Below, piece by piece: positions 23,201 through 29,610 of a DNA stretch of 64,000 nucleotides. The stretch comes from Actinernus sp. WN-2022 (Eukaryota; Cnidaria; Anthozoa; Actiniaria; Actinernidae): the NCBI GenBank assembly GCA_030867875.1, contig JAOWCC010001634.1, forward strand, positions 9,814,778 to 9,878,777. The letters are read 5' to 3'. Under the pieces are notes generated by a model, which saw only the letters and a program-made list of their open reading frames with translations, did not search any database and had not been told where the DNA came from. The position numbers and the translations under genes were made by a program. The stretch's first letter is position 1. Every line of letters begins with the position of its first letter.

Positions 23201-24766
23201 AGGCGTGAGATGTATACTCGACGTAACATTTAATCAAATTCAACATTGGGCCGTGCCACCGTGATGCAACAAGGTAGCTTATGACGTTGGGCATCGGGCA
23301 TCAGACATCGACTTACACTTAATGTTGATCTAACAATATGGACATTAGAATTTTGCTTGTTTCCGAGTTTAAAATGCATTATACTTAATGTTAGTGTATA
23401 TATGATCAAACGTTTTTGTCACTAATATCGATTCTACATCAAGTTAATAGTAGAATATCTCTCGATTTTAGTGTTGCACTATGAGGTATTTATTTATAAT
23501 ATATTCAAGCCGGTGACGTAAACCAGAGATAAATGACCTTTTGTTTGAAGTTTATATCAGTGATTTTACCAAATATTTTGTCAAAATCAGAAAACAGTTT
23601 CATTCACAAGGAAAAAGAAAGGACAGTAAATATCCGAAATTACGTCAAATTCATGTTACACTGATTAGCATATTGGAAATAGACACCTGACTCATACGCA
23701 AATATTATTCTATTCATTTGATGCAGAATCGTTTATTAATGAAAAACTTTTGACCATATATACATCTAGATGAAGTCTCGCTTTTTTGTTTGGTAACGAA
23801 GTGACGAAGTGTCACAAATATTGTTTATTGGCTCGTTTAGTTAGTTTTTTCTTGTTTTATTCGGTTAATATAAAAATGGTTTGTGTATTTTCAGCCCGCG
23901 CCAGTTTTCATATCTCCGCCAGCCAAGCCGCAGAGACTGCACCACTCAGAAGCATACTTAAGGTTTGTGTCCAGTCCTAGTCTTCGTCTTATTAGTATGT
24001 TTTGATAGGGCTGTCTGACCAGATTAGCTTTGCTATTCAGAACGCCTGTACTGTAATGTTAGTTTCTTCCTTTTCTCTCCTCTAATTGTGTATATATTAA
24101 CAACAAATTTGTTCTTGTGTTTTGAACAGCAAAACTGGTTGTTTGATCAGGGAGGGTTCTAGTCATTGTTTAATGTAAGAAACATTCTAAGCGACTTTGG
24201 TCCACAATTTGAATCAACATAGTGGGAAGTTAAACCTCCTTGGTGTGTGACGTAATATAGCGGATTTCAATTGACTGTCCGAAGTGTTTTGGTTTTGCGT
24301 TTAGTAAGCTCTCCTATTGGATGAGAAAGTAAACCAACCAATCAGAATCCAAAGTAAAACCAAACGCAAATTGATTTTGATTTTGCTTTGGTTTGTCATT
24401 GGCTCACAGGGAAGCCATTTATGAATTACTTATGATTACTCTGATTACTCTCTCCTATGATTGGCTGGCTGTGGGTAATTTGCGTTTGGTTTTACTACAC
24501 TCAACTGAAAACTGCTCTATGACAATGGTATTACTTCATTCAGGTACATAGAGGGTCTTCGCGATGGCAGCCCTCACATGAGCAACTGGGACCAGTCTCG
24601 TAAACCAGACTCCAGCACAATGACTGCTCAACAGATAGCACAGTTACCAGTTCACTGGCTTGGCAGTGGGTATGGTGAATATGACAACCCTGTAGACGCG
24701 CTGTGGGCCCTCAAAGAACACATGATGAGAGATGCCTTATCGCTTTCTCGTACTGGCGATTCGTAG
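1200..24766 (+). CDS. PBRM1: Polybromo-1 (BAF180) orthologue, 3' half, 16 exons
   Basis: Polybromo-1 is the chromatin-targeting subunit of the nuclear PBAF (SWI/SNF) remodelling complex. Exons: 1200-1287, 2093-2168, 4827-4999, 7093-7187, 7412-7483, 9680-9778, 13079-13201, 13308-13385, 14055-14202, 14738-14795, 15694-15786, 17208-17473, 21437-21622, 22723-23009, 23895-23962, 24544-24766. All junctions are AG/GT, all phases join, and the sum is 2133 nt (710 aa plus TAG). Seen in order: second BAH domain, acidic/Ser linker, HMG box, two C2H2-like fingers, a Gln/Met-rich region, and the polybromo C-terminus (PPAKPQRLHHSEAYL, then YIEGL, then a DALW motif). From family knowledge, six bromodomains and BAH1 should precede this, outside the window. 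Vertebrate PBRM1 has Pro/Gly-rich sequence where this protein has fingers plus Gln-rich sequence. The least certain boundary is the acceptor at 17208. Confidence 0.93.
2093..2168 (+). CDS. PBRM1: PBRM1 exon b: BAH2 core
   Basis: Acceptor GTTATAG|GT and donor AA|GTAAGA. Encodes GDSVYLKLDEDYLYIARIDR followed by LWSDS, the BAH core strand pattern (GDxV, then I.RI..LW). Phase 1 in, phase 2 out. Confidence 0.9.
2575..2745 (-). mobile_element. tRNA-derived SINE, copy 1
   Basis: On the minus strand the 5' part reads like a tRNA: A-box-like TGGCGCAGTGGTAAAATGC near 2720 and B-box GGGTTCGATTCCC near 2675. The body contains GAGAACCCGGAG-type sequence shared with the copy at 36570-36735. The acceptor arm is not tRNA-like, so this is a SINE head and not a tRNA gene. 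Confidence 0.7.
3130..4010. other. PBRM1 intron stretch, no gene recognised
   Basis: No convincing ORF. A14-type A-run near 3715-3729. AATAAAGGTTATTGTATTGTA near 3994 resembles the (ATTGT)n tail of the LINE at 34.1 kb and may mark a decayed plus-strand LINE 3' end. Confidence 0.3.
4060..4260 (-). pseudogene. LINE 3'-end fragment
   Basis: The minus frame encodes GDRAFTSAAPKLRNALPSQ, the hallmark C-terminal segment of CR1/Jockey-type LINE ORF2 (YGERAFS.AAP.LWNSLP). Upstream similarity is lost. Short decayed remnant in a PBRM1 intron. Confidence 0.55.
4540..4680. repeat. Foldback repeat, ATAAAACAC family
   Basis: Imperfect inverted arms around TACTATCATAAAACACGAC (4544) and GTGTTTTTATGACAGTATAA (4641). 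The same arm sequence recurs at 31285, 31420, 35268 and 35380, which defines a dispersed hairpin family. Confidence 0.6.
4827..4999 (+). CDS. PBRM1: PBRM1 exon c: BAH2 centre
   Basis: Acceptor TTATCTAG and donor AGAT|GTGAGT. Encodes HGPWFIGPGETQHLPTKMF, then EVFLSSLEET and ITGKCMVL, closely matching vertebrate polybromo BAH2 (GP.FI.P.ET.H.PTKMF..KEVFLSNLEET). Phase 2 in, phase 1 out. A hairpin MITE sits only about 20 nt after the donor. Confidence 0.93.
5017..5107. repeat. Foldback MITE, about 91 bp
   Basis: Arms TTATTACACGGAAAGTTGTG and its near-complement CACAACTTTCGGTGTAATAA. Lies directly behind the exon c donor. Confidence 0.75.
5640..5870 (+). pseudogene. LINE reverse transcriptase fragment
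   Basis: The plus frame contains GIRGTALNWFKSYLITRKQF and, after a frameshift, a degraded SGVPQGS.LGPL-like stretch followed by FLIYIND-like residues. These are RT core blocks of a CR1/Jockey-group LINE. Frameshifted relic. Confidence 0.6.
5951..6054. repeat. Foldback MITE with GGGCGCAGCCC loop
   Basis: Arms CTGTTTGATAAACGAGCAGC / complement ending at 6054, second arm block TGTTTTATCAGG. The centre CTCGAGGGCGCAGCCCGAG is itself palindromic and resembles the loops of two hairpins near 43.6-44.1 kb. Confidence 0.75.
6062..7092. other. PBRM1 intron, unassigned ORF piece
   Basis: An open plus frame from 6220 to 6380 (KLGQEAALEGFGVVVDIDKV, then QDLESDVTDM) ends at a donor-like GTAAGT at 6380. 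It has no in-frame ATG and no recognised family, and the frame does not join PBRM1. Possibly a cargo exon of a degraded transposon. The rest is AT-rich. Confidence 0.3.
7093..7187 (+). CDS. PBRM1: PBRM1 exon d: end of BAH2
   Basis: Acceptor GAACAG and donor AAG|GTAGGA. The split Cys codon starts CRPTEIPEKDIYLNEARY, followed by KLKGLK. This is the conserved BAH2 exit segment of polybromo (CRPTEIPE, ESRYNE, KKFKGLK in vertebrates). Ends in phase 0. A 31-bp tandem repeat begins just after the donor. Confidence 0.93.
7199..7291. repeat. 31-bp tandem repeat, 3 copies
   Basis: Unit starts CTACACTCGCTGTACTGTTC. Three nearly identical copies begin 11 nt after the exon d splice donor. Confidence 0.9.
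7412..7483 (+). CDS. PBRM1: PBRM1 exon e: post-BAH segment
   Basis: 24 codons, phase 0 at both ends, acceptor TTCACAG, donor AAG|GTATTT. Encodes RYSLSMNCNEEEFFYFEESI then NPLK. This matches the RFSLS...DE.YYFRKPI.P segment that follows BAH2 in polybromo. Confidence 0.88.
7484..9679. other. PBRM1 intron e-f, mostly unassigned
   Basis: Includes open minus-strand frames 8194-8613 and 8420-8683 with no recognised family, a TIR element at 8768-9026, and AT-rich sequence to 9679. Confidence 0.35.
8768..9026. repeat. TIR MITE, about 260 bp
   Basis: Terminal arms AAGGTCGGCACACACGAAGG and CCTTCGTGTGTGCCAACCTT are inverted. The interior repeats GGGACAAGTCCCGG-type palindromes several times on both strands. 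Noncoding. Confidence 0.8.
9680..9778 (+). CDS. PBRM1: PBRM1 exon f: acidic/Ser linker
   Basis: 33 codons, phase 0 at both ends, acceptor TATTGCAG, donor AAG|GTATGC. Begins VPSPLLFEDQD (EPSPLLEKK in vertebrates) and continues into a low-complexity Ser/Thr linker. The large 31-bp minisatellite starts about 17 nt downstream of this donor. Confidence 0.88.
9796..11306. repeat. 31-bp minisatellite, about 49 copies
   Basis: Unit CTTGTATGGTGTGTTGGGAT followed by AAACCTAACAT. Proximal copies read TGGTATGCCAGG and later ones TGGTGTGTYGGG, so the array has a variant gradient, and a higher-order block around 10260-10560 recurs near 10520-10830. It starts about 17 nt after the exon f donor. Apparent ORFs on the minus strand are repeat artefacts. 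Confidence 0.97.
11431..12037. repeat. 30-bp minisatellite, about 20 copies
   Basis: Unit CTAGTTAAATGGGCCGTGTC then GTGGTGCCGT. Some copies carry an internal deletion. Because 30 is divisible by 3, an artefactual ORF (WAVSWCRVVK repeats) spans it. Only about 125 bp from the previous array, same intron. Confidence 0.97.
12400..12740 (-). pseudogene. LINE 3'-end fragment
   Basis: Minus frames give SEALEELGWASLSERRRKH, FVFKCLNG, HDYNTRSKNDIY, RRLCFHAIQDWNLL and LDQFKRFI. This is the C-terminal part of a Jockey/CR1-type LINE ORF2 (YNTR, FR.A..WN.LP, FK..L), with at least one frameshift. Confidence 0.75.
13079..13201 (+). CDS. PBRM1: PBRM1 exon g: HMG box, first part
   Basis: 41 codons, phase 0 at both ends, acceptor GTTCACAG, donor GAG|GTTAGT. 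Basic KPKKPRG, then SGYLLFSHEMRATIRKEHP and FGEISRLIGEE, the first two helices of the polybromo-type HMG box (SGYILFSSEMR...HP.YSFGELSRLVG in vertebrates). Confidence 0.95.
13308..13385 (+). CDS. PBRM1: PBRM1 exon h: HMG box, second part
   Basis: 26 codons, phase 0, acceptor CTTTAG, donor GAG|GTATGT. WRNASAARKGEYETKAQLQ supplies the HMG core Trp and third helix (WRNLETAKKAEYEE in vertebrates). Only 106 bp separate it from exon g. A short imperfect duplication starts right at the donor. Confidence 0.93.
13448..13567. repeat. Foldback MITE, about 120 bp
   Basis: Arms TAGCGGATTTGGACCCCTCG / complement CGAGGGGTCCAAATCCGC, central CCCCCGG...CCGGGGG. Lies 62 bp behind the exon h donor. Confidence 0.8.
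14055..14202 (+). CDS. PBRM1: PBRM1 exon i: C2H2-like zinc finger 1
   Basis: Acceptor GTGTTCCAG, donor GCAG|GTGAGT. Contains CVWRGCDYQYEDLQDLRVH then VLDNTAH: C-x4-C-x12-H-x6-H, a slightly atypical C2H2 finger. Phase 0 in, phase 1 out. Vertebrate PBRM1 lacks this segment; invertebrate polybromos are reported with C2H2 fingers here (from memory). Confidence 0.88.
14738..14795 (+). CDS. PBRM1: PBRM1 exon j: zinc finger 2, Cys half
   Basis: 58 nt, acceptor CCCTACAG, donor CG|GTAAGA. Encodes EDGAYHCFWTTCTRERRGA, with the C-x4-C half of the second finger. Phase 1 in, phase 2 out. The histidine half is in the next exon. A 33-bp minisatellite begins about 12 nt after the donor. Confidence 0.85.
14806..15006. 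repeat. 33-bp minisatellite, 6 copies
   Basis: Unit GGGAGGGACTGGAGCTTAAC then CRCTGAGCTGACG. Starts about 11 nt after the exon j donor. The 33-bp unit keeps frame on both strands, so ORFs crossing it are artefacts. Confidence 0.95.
15073..15461. repeat. 35-bp minisatellite, about 11 copies
   Basis: Unit ACAGGGGAGGGGATAATGTC then CTTAACCAGGATCTG. Same intron as the 33-bp array. Confidence 0.95.
15528..15680. repeat. 31-bp minisatellite, 5 copies
   Basis: Unit CCCTTCCTTTTGTTTATTAA then ATTGTCTTGTT; one copy lacks CTTCC. Pyrimidine-rich. Ends about 14 nt before the exon k acceptor, so it supplies that intron's polypyrimidine region. Confidence 0.93.
15694..15786 (+). CDS. PBRM1: PBRM1 exon k: zinc finger 2, His half
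   Basis: Acceptor GTGGACAG, donor AA|GTAAGT. Encodes RPFNSSAKLFRHCREVHL, so the joined finger reads C-x4-C-x18-H-x4-H with a long inter-pair loop. A GPPRLVAPQ tail follows. Phase 2 in, phase 2 out. Confidence 0.87.
15850..16440 (+). pseudogene. LINE 3'-end fragment
   Basis: Plus frames give FITSRLDNSLLNGI, LQHVQNATARFI, IGLHWLPIAYHIVFKIL, NLAPLYINEML, LKTYGERAFF and FKSKLKAFLF, the ordered C-terminal blocks of CR1-type LINE ORF2 (SRLDYCN.LL, QN.AAR, LHWLPV..RI..K). Two or more frameshifts. Confidence 0.85.
16500..16530. repeat. (AAT)n microsatellite
   Basis: AATAATAAT run of about 10 units. A second (ATT)n run near 16972-16989 is followed by A9 and a G13 run at about 17000-17016. Confidence 0.9.
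16530..16890 (-). mobile_element. tRNA-derived SINE (second family)
   Basis: The minus strand from about 16885 reads GGTTAGCTCAGTTGGTAGAG (A box) and GGTTCAAACCCGG (B box), tRNA-like over about 75 nt. An unrelated body extends to about 16540 and ends by the (AAT)n run. The 5' stem does not pair as a real tRNA acceptor. A different family from the SINEs at 2.6 and 36.6 kb. Confidence 0.72.
17208..17473 (+). CDS. PBRM1: PBRM1 exon l: Ser/Pro then Gln/Met-rich
   Basis: The acceptor TTCTTCGGTAG was chosen because exon k ends with two codon bases and this is the AG that keeps the frame; polypyrimidine lies upstream. The frame runs SEPSPEPSLQTKPSVAP, a Ser-rich tract, MAQAMMGITQGASQ and ITPQQTLQQ. 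Donor AAG|GTGAGA. No folded domain; low complexity like the vertebrate PBRM1 tail. Confidence 0.72.
18030..19630 (+). pseudogene. Interrupted ORF of unknown function in TTAA element
   Basis: Starts ATG at 18030 with a Lys-rich N-terminus (MPKKSEKTEKT) and shifts frame near 18105. It continues VEFGCQVQPNF, then LTSEQLHIRRVFEEFGFEPL, to EEKY at 18307. A 1.1 kb transposon interrupts it, and the frame resumes at 19444 (SANEREINSIFTAARHDT). The two sides abut in the same frame at the duplicated target, so it was one coding segment before insertion. Family not recognised. Could be a transposon accessory protein or a captured host fragment. Confidence 0.6.
18308..19443. mobile_element. hAT-like DNA transposon insertion, 1.1 kb
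   Basis: Inverted ends CGGGTARGTACAAAACACTG, then a GGTCCATGGACC block and CCCCCTATAAAAT. Flanked by identical AAAAATA (18301-18307 and 19444-19450), or GAAAAATA if one terminal base is assigned to the target, fitting hAT-like 8-bp duplications. No transposase ORF in it. Confidence 0.82.
20205..20280 (-). other. tRNA-like (SINE head) fragment
   Basis: The minus strand contains a B-box-like GGTTCAAACCCCGG. The A box is poor, so this is at best a degraded SINE head inside the TTAA element. Confidence 0.4.
21437..21622 (+). CDS. PBRM1: PBRM1 exon m: Gln/Gly-rich
   Basis: Acceptor CTTATTTAG, donor GCAG|GTTAGT, phase 1 in and out. Encodes NQQTMQQNTQMIQRQMQ, a Gly run, then tandem IPQQQGTPQQQG. 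Intrinsically disordered composition; recognised by phase, splice sites and codon composition. Confidence 0.8.
22030..22466. repeat. Dispersed direct repeats in intron m-n
   Basis: A block starting GAAACAGAAATATGCATTCT and reaching ATGCTCTTTCTTTACATG-like sequence occurs at 22038-22113 and 22359-22433, with a truncated third copy at 22447-22466. Looks like a local segmental duplication. Confidence 0.8.
22723..23009 (+). CDS. PBRM1: PBRM1 exon n: long Gln-rich exon
   Basis: Acceptor GTATTTCAG, donor GCA|GTGAGT. Encodes a Q-rich tract with repeated QMSQ/QMGQ/QMNQ units and an alternating QAQAQA/VPVQAEA end. Phase 1 in, phase 0 out. Probably disordered and possibly coactivator-like; no catalytic motif. 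Confidence 0.87.
23895..23962 (+). CDS. PBRM1: PBRM1 exon o: conserved C-terminal motif
   Basis: Acceptor ATTTTCAG, donor AG|GTTTGT. Encodes PAPVFISPPAKPQRLHHSEA then YL, almost the vertebrate FVAPPPKTQRLLHSEAYLK. Strong evidence that this exon belongs to polybromo. Phase 0 in, phase 2 out. Confidence 0.94.
24270..24520. repeat. TIR MITE in last PBRM1 intron
   Basis: TTTTGGTTTTGCGTTTAGTA (24290) is an inverse-type match to TTTGCGTTTGGTTTTACTAC-family sequence near 24480. The element is rich in GATTGG boxes, and similar sequence recurs at 26325-26420 and 26875-26950. Boundaries are approximate. Confidence 0.5.
24544..24766 (+). CDS. PBRM1: PBRM1 exon p: terminal exon and stop
   Basis: Acceptor CATTCAG. 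Starts YIEGLRDGSPHMSNWDQ, then IAQLPVHWLGSG, then DALWALKEHMMRDALSL and TAG at 24764. It matches the vertebrate end (KYIEGL..., LPSHWLKS, ADALWRLRDLMLRDTL), so this is the true C-terminus. Confidence 0.95.
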
Positions 24767-26035
24767 GACAGGACTAGACGTGTTTCTTTTCAGGGTGGCT
24801 GATTTTTAATTCGACAGAAAGACGTTATTCCTCATTTCGTTACAGCACTGCACATTTGAGAATTGTGCGTCCCAGGCCGGCCATGGCAGACAAACATACA
24901 TACGCCTACGTCATCATCCTATCATTATTTGCTTTGTCATTGTTATCGTCGTCGTCGACATCATAAAACGACATTGAAAAACTCGTTCCAGAAATAACGT
25001 CGTGTTCCTGATCGGCCGTATTGTTGTGAACGTGTTCAGCACAACAGTGTGCCTTTCTCGGACATTACGATGCCTTTCTTCATTGTGGGATTTCTGTGTC
25101 TACTACAAAGGCCTGCTAACGTCCGCAGCTGTACCAAGCCATGTGGAACTGTCGTGTTAAGAGGTGCACGCGCACTAGAGTAACTAAACCGTTGAGGGGT
25201 AACCTGGTTGGATTTTATATCAAATAAATGCCTCCCAGAACTGTCGCAGTTAGCGTTAGGGAGTGGACATGTTAAGTTTCATTAATATGTACAGCCAGCA
25301 TTAATTAGGTTAATTGTTTAGTACTGTTTAAAAGTACATGAATATCAAGCCCGGGATCTCGTCCGTTTATTTAATAAGTTAAAAGGAGTGTTCAGCCGAT
25401 GCTGCAGTTTTTTAAGTCTAACAACATGCAACAGTCGTGTTTAGCAATAGCTGGTGTAAAGAATGCTGTTGTTTGCGCTTTTATATCAAACTCGTTCCTA
25501 GTCGCTACTAAGTTATAATTGGCGGAGCGGTACTAAGCTGGCAAGCGCGCGGTGTCACGGGAAGTCGCGCAAAGGATCAGGGGAAGGGTGATGGAAAGTA
25601 GTTACTTTTGTTTCATCCTTCCCGTGACATCCCGCGTGTTTGACAGCTTAGTACCGCGTCGCCAATTATAACTTATAGTAGCGACTGGGAACGGATCTGC
25701 TTTTATATATAATTGCTGGGTCATGTTTTTTGCTTTTTAAATGTTATATTTGTGACCAAGAGGAAATCTGTGGTACCTAATCTTATTTTAAAACTTAAAT
25801 TCGCTAGCATAAAGTTTGAGTTTGCCTTTTATAGACACTGACTGAATAGACAAAGGTAGTTAAAGCTCCATCGTGTAATTTGAAACAAATGTGCAGTTAG
25901 AAGCAAGAACGAAACTCCAAGGACTTGGAAAATAGAGTATGTCTTTTATATCAATGAACCGCTAAACAAAGTATTCTCCTCAAGAGCGAATACCCCAAGG
26001 ATCGATTTTTAAATAAAGGTTTATACTACAGATAC
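24767..26035 (+). other. PBRM1 3'UTR and downstream flank
   Basis: No coding sequence. Candidate poly(A) signals AATAAA lie near 25225 and 26014, so the 3'UTR could be about 0.45 kb or 1.25 kb. A 200-bp hairpin MITE lies at 25493-25693 and would be inside the longer form. Confidence 0.45.
25493..25693. repeat. Foldback MITE, 201 bp
   Basis: Arms of about 70 bp: CGTTCCTAGTCGCTACTAAG, TTATAATTGGCG and CGGTACTAAGCTG, with complements ending at 25693. Lies about 0.75 kb after the PBRM1 stop. Confidence 0.88.
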
Positions 26036-26319
26036 TAAGTTTTAGATTACGTGCTAAAAATCTGCTCTGAAAGTTTCTCTGGATTTGCTTTGGAATCTTA
26101 AAGGGGCTATGTCAACCAGCAAATGAGAAATTTTCTCGTGACGAAAGACTAATATAACTACTCAGATTAGCAAAGTATGCTTGCCAGGTATAGTGGAGAA
26201 AATTTGAGACAGTTTTTATGAAGGGTGGCAAAGATTCGAGTGTATGAAAAATGCATTTAAGAGAAATTTAGGGCAACTTTGGTTCACTGTAAACCGAAAT
26301 CAAGTTTCGAGAATAGAGG

Positions 26320-26960
26320 CGGTTTTCAATTAAGTGTCGAAAGGTAATTGCTTTTGAATTTGATTGGTTAGTTATCCATGAGTGCGTTTACTTTGCCTCG
26401 TGATTGATTGAAGTAAAACCAATCATGAATTGACCTATATCACTATGACGTCATATCAAAACAATCTATTGTTTAAACGCTAAGGATCACGGTCGTGGGA
26501 GGGGGACAAAACAGGGTAATAAGTTCATGTCCTAGATACAACAATAGGTTAATTACGTTCTATTATGTTTCGGTCATAGAACGTCAGTAACATATTGGTG
26601 TATCTAGGACATGAACTTATTACCCAAAACAGGGACAAAACAGCAACAAAGGAAATCGCTATCAAATGCATTTTGAAGAACGTAGAATAGCGGTAACAGC
26701 CACCAAATACGCTAAATATTGTGGGATAAACATTGATACAGCTGATATCTGGAAACCAGACAATTCGAAGTTAATTTTTTCTCAGCAGAGCAGATTTAGT
26801 TCAAAATTCTATTGTTCAAGTCGATTCTGTCCCCCCTCATAAACAAGCCGTGACGTCATAATGATATAGGGTAATTACTTCAGTTCGTGATTGGGTCATA
26901 TCTGTTTTTACTTGTTCCTGTGATTGGCTCACTGGTTTTGGTCTTACGAGACTCGGTTAA
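26320..26960. repeat. MITE cluster (GATTGG family)
   Basis: GGTTTTCAATTAAGTGTCGA at 26323 begins a segment like the 24.3 kb element. A related, partly inverted segment with TGACGTCATAATGATATAGG lies at 26851. The 110-bp hairpin below is inserted between them. Confidence 0.5.
26515..26624. mobile_element. Hairpin element with perfect 8-bp target duplication
   Basis: Starts GGTAATAAGTTCATGTCCTA and ends with its exact complement. Flanked on both sides by CAAAACAG (26507-26514 and 26625-26632). Size 110 bp, no coding capacity. The 8-bp duplication suggests mobilisation by a hAT-type transposase. Confidence 0.9.
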
Positions 26961-27452
26961 ATATCCTGTATCAAAAAGTTTGAAAATTCAGATGGTATTT
27001 CAGAGTATTTTTGTAGTTTTAAAGAGACTTGAAGGTGTAATTCGATTAACATTGTCGGTGTCTCGATCGAAACTCCGACGCCACTTTGTGAATTTAAAGA
27101 AACGTCATAACTTTTTTGCCTGATTCTGATTAAATTTTCACAAACAGTACACAATAGGCAGCTAACAAATCACGTGCTTGTACTGGAGAGCCAAAAATAT
27201 AACTTCATTTATTCAAAGGCCTTGTATGAGATCGGTAGTGTTATTAACAAACCCTGTTTATAAATGCTATTTCCACCTTCAATCGATTGTAGATCTTTCT
27301 AAAACTGTGTTTTTAAAGATAGCTTGCTCTCCAGCATACATGACAACGTCTTTCCCATGGGCATCACGAGCTCAATTCATTCGTTGATGAAGTATATCAG
27401 CACGTGACTGACAGCTGCAAAGGGCCTATTTATTGTTGGGTTGCACTGGCGA

Positions 27453-27512
27453 CCATGTTGGTTGGTAGGAACAAAAGAAACCACATTTGCTTCTTTTGTT
27501 CCTACCAACAAG
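27453..27512. repeat. Short perfect hairpin
   Basis: TTGGTAGGAACAAAAGAA and TTCTTTTGTTCCTACCAA are exact complements around a short loop, inside the left arm of the 27-29 kb inverted repeat. Confidence 0.85.
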
Positions 27513-28429
27513 ATGTCCGCTACGCTTTTGTGATTGTATTCCTTAGGAATGATTGCAACCCAAGAATTGATCCAACTGATGTGAAAATTCTAACCCAACC
27601 ACACATCCTAATGGCGTAATCGTGACGTAAGTCAACACCACTTTCTTTTACCTTTTGAGCCATTACTCGGAATCTAGTCGAACGATTTCCCTCAAACAAC
27701 TGGAAACTATTGAAACTTATAACACGTATACAGGGCAATTGTTATCAAAATCCCTTAGGCGGAAGATGAAGAAAAATGTCGGCTATGAATTTCTTACCTT
27801 ACTAATGTTGTGAAAGTTGAACTGACCACAGCTTTTTGTTAATAGAAGTGATTAGAATCCAATCTCGCTAAACATATTCGCCAAAGCTTACTAAATCTTG
27901 ATGCCAAACAAAATTGTCCTAGCACAATCAGAAAAAAAGTTGTGAATATTACTTTCGAGAGAGTAAAAAGGCGAAAAATGGCAAAAACCTCAATCTACAA
28001 ATTTCAGGTTTTCTAAAAAACCGCTCCCGACATTTCTTTAAAAAAATTATGCATTAAATTCAATCTTTTATAAGAACAATACACCGATCCTTTCTGAAAA
28101 ATGTTTACAATTAGAGATGATTTTTCAAAGAGGAACGCATCAAAGCCGAGGTTTTGAATGATGCTTTGTTTACACCTAGAGCGGCCACTGCTGACGGAAT
28201 AAGCACGTGCATTCAAAGTCGACAAATTACCATAATGGTACAAGGGTAGCTCATTTATGTAAAAATGTGTGGAGTTGTTACAGAAACTGGTTGTGCAGTA
28301 AGCGCTTTGGGAAATAGTTTTAATCAGTTTACATTCCAACCACTTCTATTGACAGATTGCTACGGTCCTTTCAAAGCCATGTTTACCTAGGGCCCTCTTA
28401 ATAACAATCTACAAGGCGCTAAGCTTAGC

Positions 28430-28725
28430 CTGGGCAAGGTGCAATGAAAGAAGCTTAAAAAAGTATAAAATAGAGCTGCTAGAATCATCACAAGCTCCGT
28501 TATGAAAGGCTCGAAAACATTGTTTCTTATATATAGTGCTTTGGAACTCACTTTAATCGAACAATGTTTAAGTAATTAGACATAATATCTTATCTTTAAC
28601 ATTTTTATCTTAAATTAGAATATTGTAAATTTTTAAATTACATTTTATATACTTAGCATGTTTATGTTATGAAGAGATACCGTGGTTAAATAAAGGTTTA
28701 TTATATATTGCATTACACAAGGTTA
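28430..28725 (+). pseudogene. LINE 3'-end fragment
   Basis: Plus frame gives KV*NRAARIITSSVMKGSK, the LQ.RAAR conserved block of LINE ORF2. It is followed by AT-rich 3'UTR-like sequence with AATAAAGG at 28700. Heavily decayed. Confidence 0.6.
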
Positions 28726-29336
28726 GTAAGGTGCGAAATTCGTTACCCAAATGTTTCCCTAACTTCCGCCCAAGGGGTTTTGATAAAATTTGCACTGTGT
28801 TGTTATGCTGACTTGCACGTTATGTCATCGCCGCTGTGTTGGTGGCGTTAACAAAATATTCCTCGTTAGCTTCTCTTAGTTCACCAACATGGCTGCCATG
28901 GCTTTGTTGTTTGAATCTCTGGGGATTGGTTACAAGTCCAGAACAACCTTGAACAGTTTCCAGTTGTTTTGAGTAGTGGCTCAAAAGGTGGTGTTGACTT
29001 ACGTCACAATTACGTCATTAGAATGTGTGTCAGGCCAATATTTTGACATCGGTTGTATCAATAAATTGTGTACTATTTGTGAAAACGTGAGCAGAATCAA
29101 GCCCAGAATCGTAAAGTTGTGACATTTTGTTTAAATTCGCAAAGCCGTGGCTTCGGAGTTTCGATCGAGACACCATAGAAAACCTAGAAAGGTCACTTTG
29201 AAACTAGTTTAGTGCCTGTGAGCATGCGGTCTGAACAGGTATAATTTAAACTTGTTTAAGCTTTAGAACATTAATATTAACCAATTTTGTGCAACAATGT
29301 TCGAACGCTGGTTTATCCTCGGCTTAACCACCTGAA

Positions 29337-29610
29337 AGTGTATACGGTGTATGGAGTTACGTAAATAAAGCGTATAGGGAGCGCGCTGCGTGTATGGAGT
29401 TACGTAAATAAAGCGTATGTGGAGCGCGCTTCCTTTACATGGTGTATGGAGTTACGTAAATCAAGCGTATAGGGAGCGCGGTGCGTGTATGGAGTTACGT
29501 AATTAAAGCGTATACGGAGCGCGCTTCTTTTTCACGGTGTGAGTTACGTATTAAAGCGTTTTCGGAGCGCGCTCACTTTACACGGTGTATTCATTGACGT
29601 AAATAAAGCG
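29337..29610. repeat. Tandem repeat with GGAGCGCGC motif
   Basis: About six units containing GGAGTTACGTAAATAAAGCG and GGAGCGCGCT. Spacing alternates between a shorter and a longer unit, giving a dimeric period of about 107 bp. Confidence 0.85.

Larger units (their letters stand above)
27055..29175. repeat. Degenerate long inverted repeat, 2.1 kb
   Basis: Left-arm blocks (GTCTCGATCGAAACTCCG at 27059, ACGTAAGTCAACACCAC at 27625, AACAACTGGAAACT at 27696, TTAGGCGGAAG at 27756) recur in reverse order and complement at 29152-29172, 28991-29007, 28955-28970 and 28768-28778. The interior holds a LINE fragment. Probably an old TIR transposon. Confidence 0.7.
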
